A DNA stretch of 8,055 bases from Deltaproteobacteria bacterium (lineage in GTDB: Bacteria > Desulfobacterota > Binatia > Binatales > Binataceae). Positions 6,692 to 8,055 of this stretch are shown one piece after another. How positions within the stretch are numbered: position 1 is the first letter of the stretch; the number at the start of each line of letters is the position of its first letter. The notes beneath the pieces are model-generated. The model made no database searches and was not told the origin of the DNA. It was given only the letters and a program-made list of their open reading frames with translations. Location: NCBI GenBank assembly GCA_021799555.1, contig JAJZAG010000172.1, positions 1-8,055 on the forward strand, written 5' to 3'. A program made the translations under genes and the position numbers.

Positions 6692-6767
6692 GGGCCCATA
6701 GCTCAGCCAGGTTCAGAGCTGCCGGCTCATAACCGGCTGGTCCCAGGTTCAAATCCTGGTGGGCCCA
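6692..6767 (+). tRNA. tRNA with CAU anticodon, probably tRNA-Ile2 (lysidine type)
   Basis: All arms pair. The acceptor is GGGCCCA (6692-6698) with TGGGCCC (6760-6766). The D-stem is GCTC/GAGC with an 11-base loop, the anticodon stem is GCCGG/CCGGC around CTCATAA (anticodon CAT), and the T-arm is CCAGG-TTCAAAT-CCTGG. The discriminator base is A6767, and the next bases TCC show that CCA is not encoded. A CAT anticodon fits initiator Met, elongator Met or Ile2. The initiator is unlikely because base 1 pairs with 72 and the anticodon stem lacks the three G-C pairs next to the loop. Acceptor pairs C4-G69 and C5-G68 are those used by TilS to recognise E. coli tRNA-Ile2, whereas elongator Met there has U-A and A-U. 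Ile2 is therefore favoured but not proven. Confidence 0.9.
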
Positions 6768-6800
6768 TCCCCTTAGAGACTGATTTAATTGCAACACCGG

Positions 6801-6830
6801 GCGCGCACGCGGCTTGGTTCGCGCGCGCGC
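6801..6830 (+). promoter_or_regulatory. Strong GC hairpin just before the zinc-ribbon gene
   Basis: Bases 6801-6811 pair with 6820-6830 in an 11-position stem (ten G-C pairs and one A-C mismatch at 6807/6824) with an 8-base loop GCTTGGTT. It ends 3 bases before the Shine-Dalgarno GGAGGA (6834-6839). No T tract follows, so it is not a standard terminator. It could slow readthrough from the tRNA, protect the mRNA 5' end after tRNA processing, or affect translation. Confidence 0.5.
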
Positions 6831-6843
6831 AGTGGAGGATGAA

Positions 6844-7587
6844 TTGCGCGAAGAGATAGCGCGGTTGATGGACCTGCAGGTCCTTGACCGCCAGCTGAAG
6901 GAACTGGAACTTTCGCTGGCTGACGTCGCCGGACGAGTCGAGCAACTGCGAGCCGAAACCGACAAGAACCAGACCGAGCTGCAGCGGCTCACCGAGGAAG
7001 ATCAGCAAGCGAGCGCGGCACGCAAGCGGATCGAAAAGGATTTGGCCGAAGGCGAGGCGCGAATCCGCAACAAGCGGATGCGACTCAACCTGGTTCGCAC
7101 CGACAAGGAACTGCAAGCCGTCACGACTGAAGTCGAGTCGCTCAAGGAAACCAATCAGCGCTTGGAGTCCGAGTTGGCGGCGCTTAACGAATCTGTGGGT
7201 GTGCGCGCCACGAGTATCAAGGAACTTGGCGAAATTGTCGCCAACGGCCGCGCTGAACTCGCCGCAGCCGAAAAAGAGATCGCGGACCGGGTGGAAAGTC
7301 TTAAGTCCGCTATCACCACGCAGCGCGCCGAACGCGACAAGGCGGCGGACGGTATCGATCGCGCGCTGCTGTCGCGATACACGATGCTATTCCAGCGGCG
7401 TGCGGGTGTTGCGATTGCGGTTGTCAAGCCGCTGGCGAAAGATGGCAAATGCAGCGGATGTCAGCGGCTACTTCCGCCACAGCTTTACAACGAGATTCAA
7501 AAGCCCAAGCAGGTGCAGATTTACTCCTGCCCGAATTGCCAGCGAATCCTATTTTACGAAGCGGTTCCTCAGACGTCTGAAGAATAG
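6844..7587 (+). CDS. Coiled-coil C4 zinc-ribbon protein (HP0958/CT398 type)
   Basis: With a TTG start at 6844 the product has 247 residues. Roughly residues 5-170 are a long charged heptad-rich helix pair (many E, K, R and Q with spaced L), expected to form a coiled-coil hairpin. The C-terminus is a zinc ribbon with Cys203, Cys206, Cys229 and Cys232 (C-x2-C-x22-C-x2-C), including the CSGC and CPNC knuckles. This layout matches the family that includes Helicobacter pylori HP0958 and Chlamydia CT398, which have been linked to RpoN, and in H. pylori to flagellar mRNA. Whether that role holds here is unknown. The start is chosen because GGAGGA (6834-6839) lies 4 bases upstream and the sequence then begins like the family (REEIARLMDLQVLDRQLKE). 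In-frame TTG 6814 and GTG 6832 would put the start inside or at the foot of the hairpin 6801-6830 and lack a ribosome site. The gene lies between a tRNA and rnpB. Confidence 0.88.
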   Translation: MREEIARLMDLQVLDRQLKELELSLADVAGRVEQLRAETDKNQTELQRLTEEDQQASAARKRIEKDLAEGEARIRNKRMRLNLVRTDKELQAVTTEVESLKETNQRLESELAALNESVGVRATSIKELGEIVANGRAELAAAEKEIADRVESLKSAITTQRAERDKAADGIDRALLSRYTMLFQRRAGVAIAVVKPLAKDGKCSGCQRLLPPQLYNEIQKPKQVQIYSCPNCQRILFYEAVPQTSEE

Positions 7588-7635
7588 CCGCGTCGCCGCG
7601 CGACTGGCTCCACGCGCCCTGCTACAATTCTCACG
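7588..7635 (+). promoter_or_regulatory. rnpB promoter region
   Basis: TACAAT at 7623-7628 is a five-of-six match to the -10 consensus and lies 7 bases before the predicted RNA 5' end at about 7636. The -35 region (around 7600-7606, GC-rich) has no good TTGACA match. The short gap after the zinc-ribbon stop codon has no hairpin followed by a T tract, so readthrough from upstream may contribute. Confidence 0.55.
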
Positions 7636-7977
7636 CCGGAGTGAGTCGGGCGATCGCTCTTTGCAACGAGAGAGGAAAGTCCGGGCTCCATAGGGCAGGA
7701 TGGCCGCTAACGGCGGCGCGGAGCGATCCGCGGAAAGTGGCACAGAAATCAGACCGCCCTAACGGGTAAGGGTGAAATGGTGGGGTAAGAGCCCACCGGC
7801 GCGCGAGTGATCGCGCGCGCATGCCAAACCCCATCCGGAGCAAGACCAAATAGGAGGGTGAGCGGCCCGCTCTTATCCCTCGGGTGTGGTCGCACGAGCG
7901 TTCGAGCAATCGGGCGCCTAGAGGAATGATCGCCACCCGCAAGGGCACAGAACCCGGCTTACAGACTCACTCCGGTT
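7636..7977 (+). ncRNA. rnpB: RNase P RNA, bacterial type A
   Basis: This is the catalytic RNA that removes 5' leaders from tRNA precursors. Helix P1 is formed by CCGGAGTGAGTC (7636-7647) and GACTCACTCCGG (7964-7975), a perfect 12-bp match that defines the ends. Conserved core segments appear in the right order: GAGGAAAGTCCGGGCTCC (7672-7689), ACAGAAATCAGACCG (7742-7756), GGTAAGGGTGAAA then GGTAAGAGCCCACCG (7765-7798), the P15 loop GGAGCAAGACCAAATAGG (7837-7854) for binding the tRNA 3' end, TAGAGGAATGATCGCC (7919-7934), and CACAGAACCCGGCTTA (7946-7961). The total length, about 342 bases, is normal for type A. The exact 3' end is uncertain by a few bases. Confidence 0.98.
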
Positions 7978-8055
7978 CTATTTGATGGCGAGCGGTGCGG
8001 CAGCCGCTTCAAGCGTACGCAAAATATCCGTGCCGTTGGTTATGTATCCCGCGAT
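7978..8055 (-). CDS. C-terminal end of a convergent gene, possibly a cyclophilin-type isomerase
   Basis: On the minus strand an open frame enters from the right edge and ends at TAG (7980-7978), giving 25 residues: IAGYITNGTDILRTL followed by EAAAAPLAIK. The piece G-Y-I-T-N-G-T-D-I-L resembles the near-C-terminal G-x-V-V-x-G-M-D-V-(L/V) segment of cyclophilin-type peptidyl-prolyl isomerases, which suggests but does not prove that identity. The other two minus-strand frames contain stops or do not read like protein. The stop codon lies directly against the 3' end of rnpB, so the two genes converge with essentially no gap. The rest of the gene is outside the window. Confidence 0.45.
   Translation of the reverse strand: MAGYITNGTDILRTLEAAAAPLAIK

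Noticed and set aside
6839..6859. Six-codon frame MNCAKR starting in the zinc-ribbon leader
   Set aside because: Its ATG overlaps the last base of the Shine-Dalgarno, so ribosomes would not start there; it is out of frame and ends at once.
7631..7948. Minus-strand open frame of 105 codons across rnpB
   Set aside because: The segment is RNase P RNA with all conserved core elements; the frame is incidental.

Overview
The window is GC-rich bacterial chromosomal DNA (roughly 60% GC, estimated by eye) carrying mostly core genes. I see no transposase, integrase, phage gene, CRISPR array, or toxin-antitoxin or defence cassette. The gene content (a proteobacterial-type gshB next to rsmE, prmA in front of rsmE, a zinc-ribbon coiled-coil gene next to rnpB, a secreted NHL-type propeller protein) suggests a deltaproteobacterium-like lineage such as Desulfobacterota, Myxococcota or Binatota. 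That placement is an inference. The word CGATCG occurs about twenty times in 8 kb, which is a strong local compositional signature.

Left part (1-1120): an intergenic stretch with three short inverted repeats leads into a secreted six-bladed NHL-like beta-propeller protein on the + strand. A tRNA-Phe(GAA) gene converges on it from the minus strand (1167-1242).

Middle left (1360-3976, minus strand): a compact operon in the order prmA, rsmE, gshB. prmA and rsmE overlap by ATGA. gshB begins at a GTG with a strong Shine-Dalgarno 26 bases after rsmE. The first two genes modify the ribosome (methylation of protein L11 and of 16S rRNA m3U1498); gshB makes glutathione.

Middle right (4136-6597, + strand): divergent from prmA across about 160 bases, a glycerophosphodiester phosphodiesterase gene overlaps the DNA primase gene dnaG by one base (TAATG). 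Candidate promoters for the two divergent operons share an inverted CGCGTAAAAT element. Neither rpsU nor rpoD, the usual dnaG partners, is adjacent.

Right part (6692-8055): a CAU-anticodon tRNA (probably lysidine-modified tRNA-Ile2), a strong GC hairpin, a coiled-coil/C4 zinc-ribbon protein of the HP0958/CT398 type, and a complete type A RNase P RNA gene with a -10 box at the right distance. At the edge is the C-terminal end of a convergent minus-strand gene, possibly a cyclophilin-type isomerase.

I did not find a clearly undescribed system. The most interesting points are the structured leader before the zinc-ribbon gene, the inverted repeat between the divergent promoters, and the unusual neighbourhood of dnaG.
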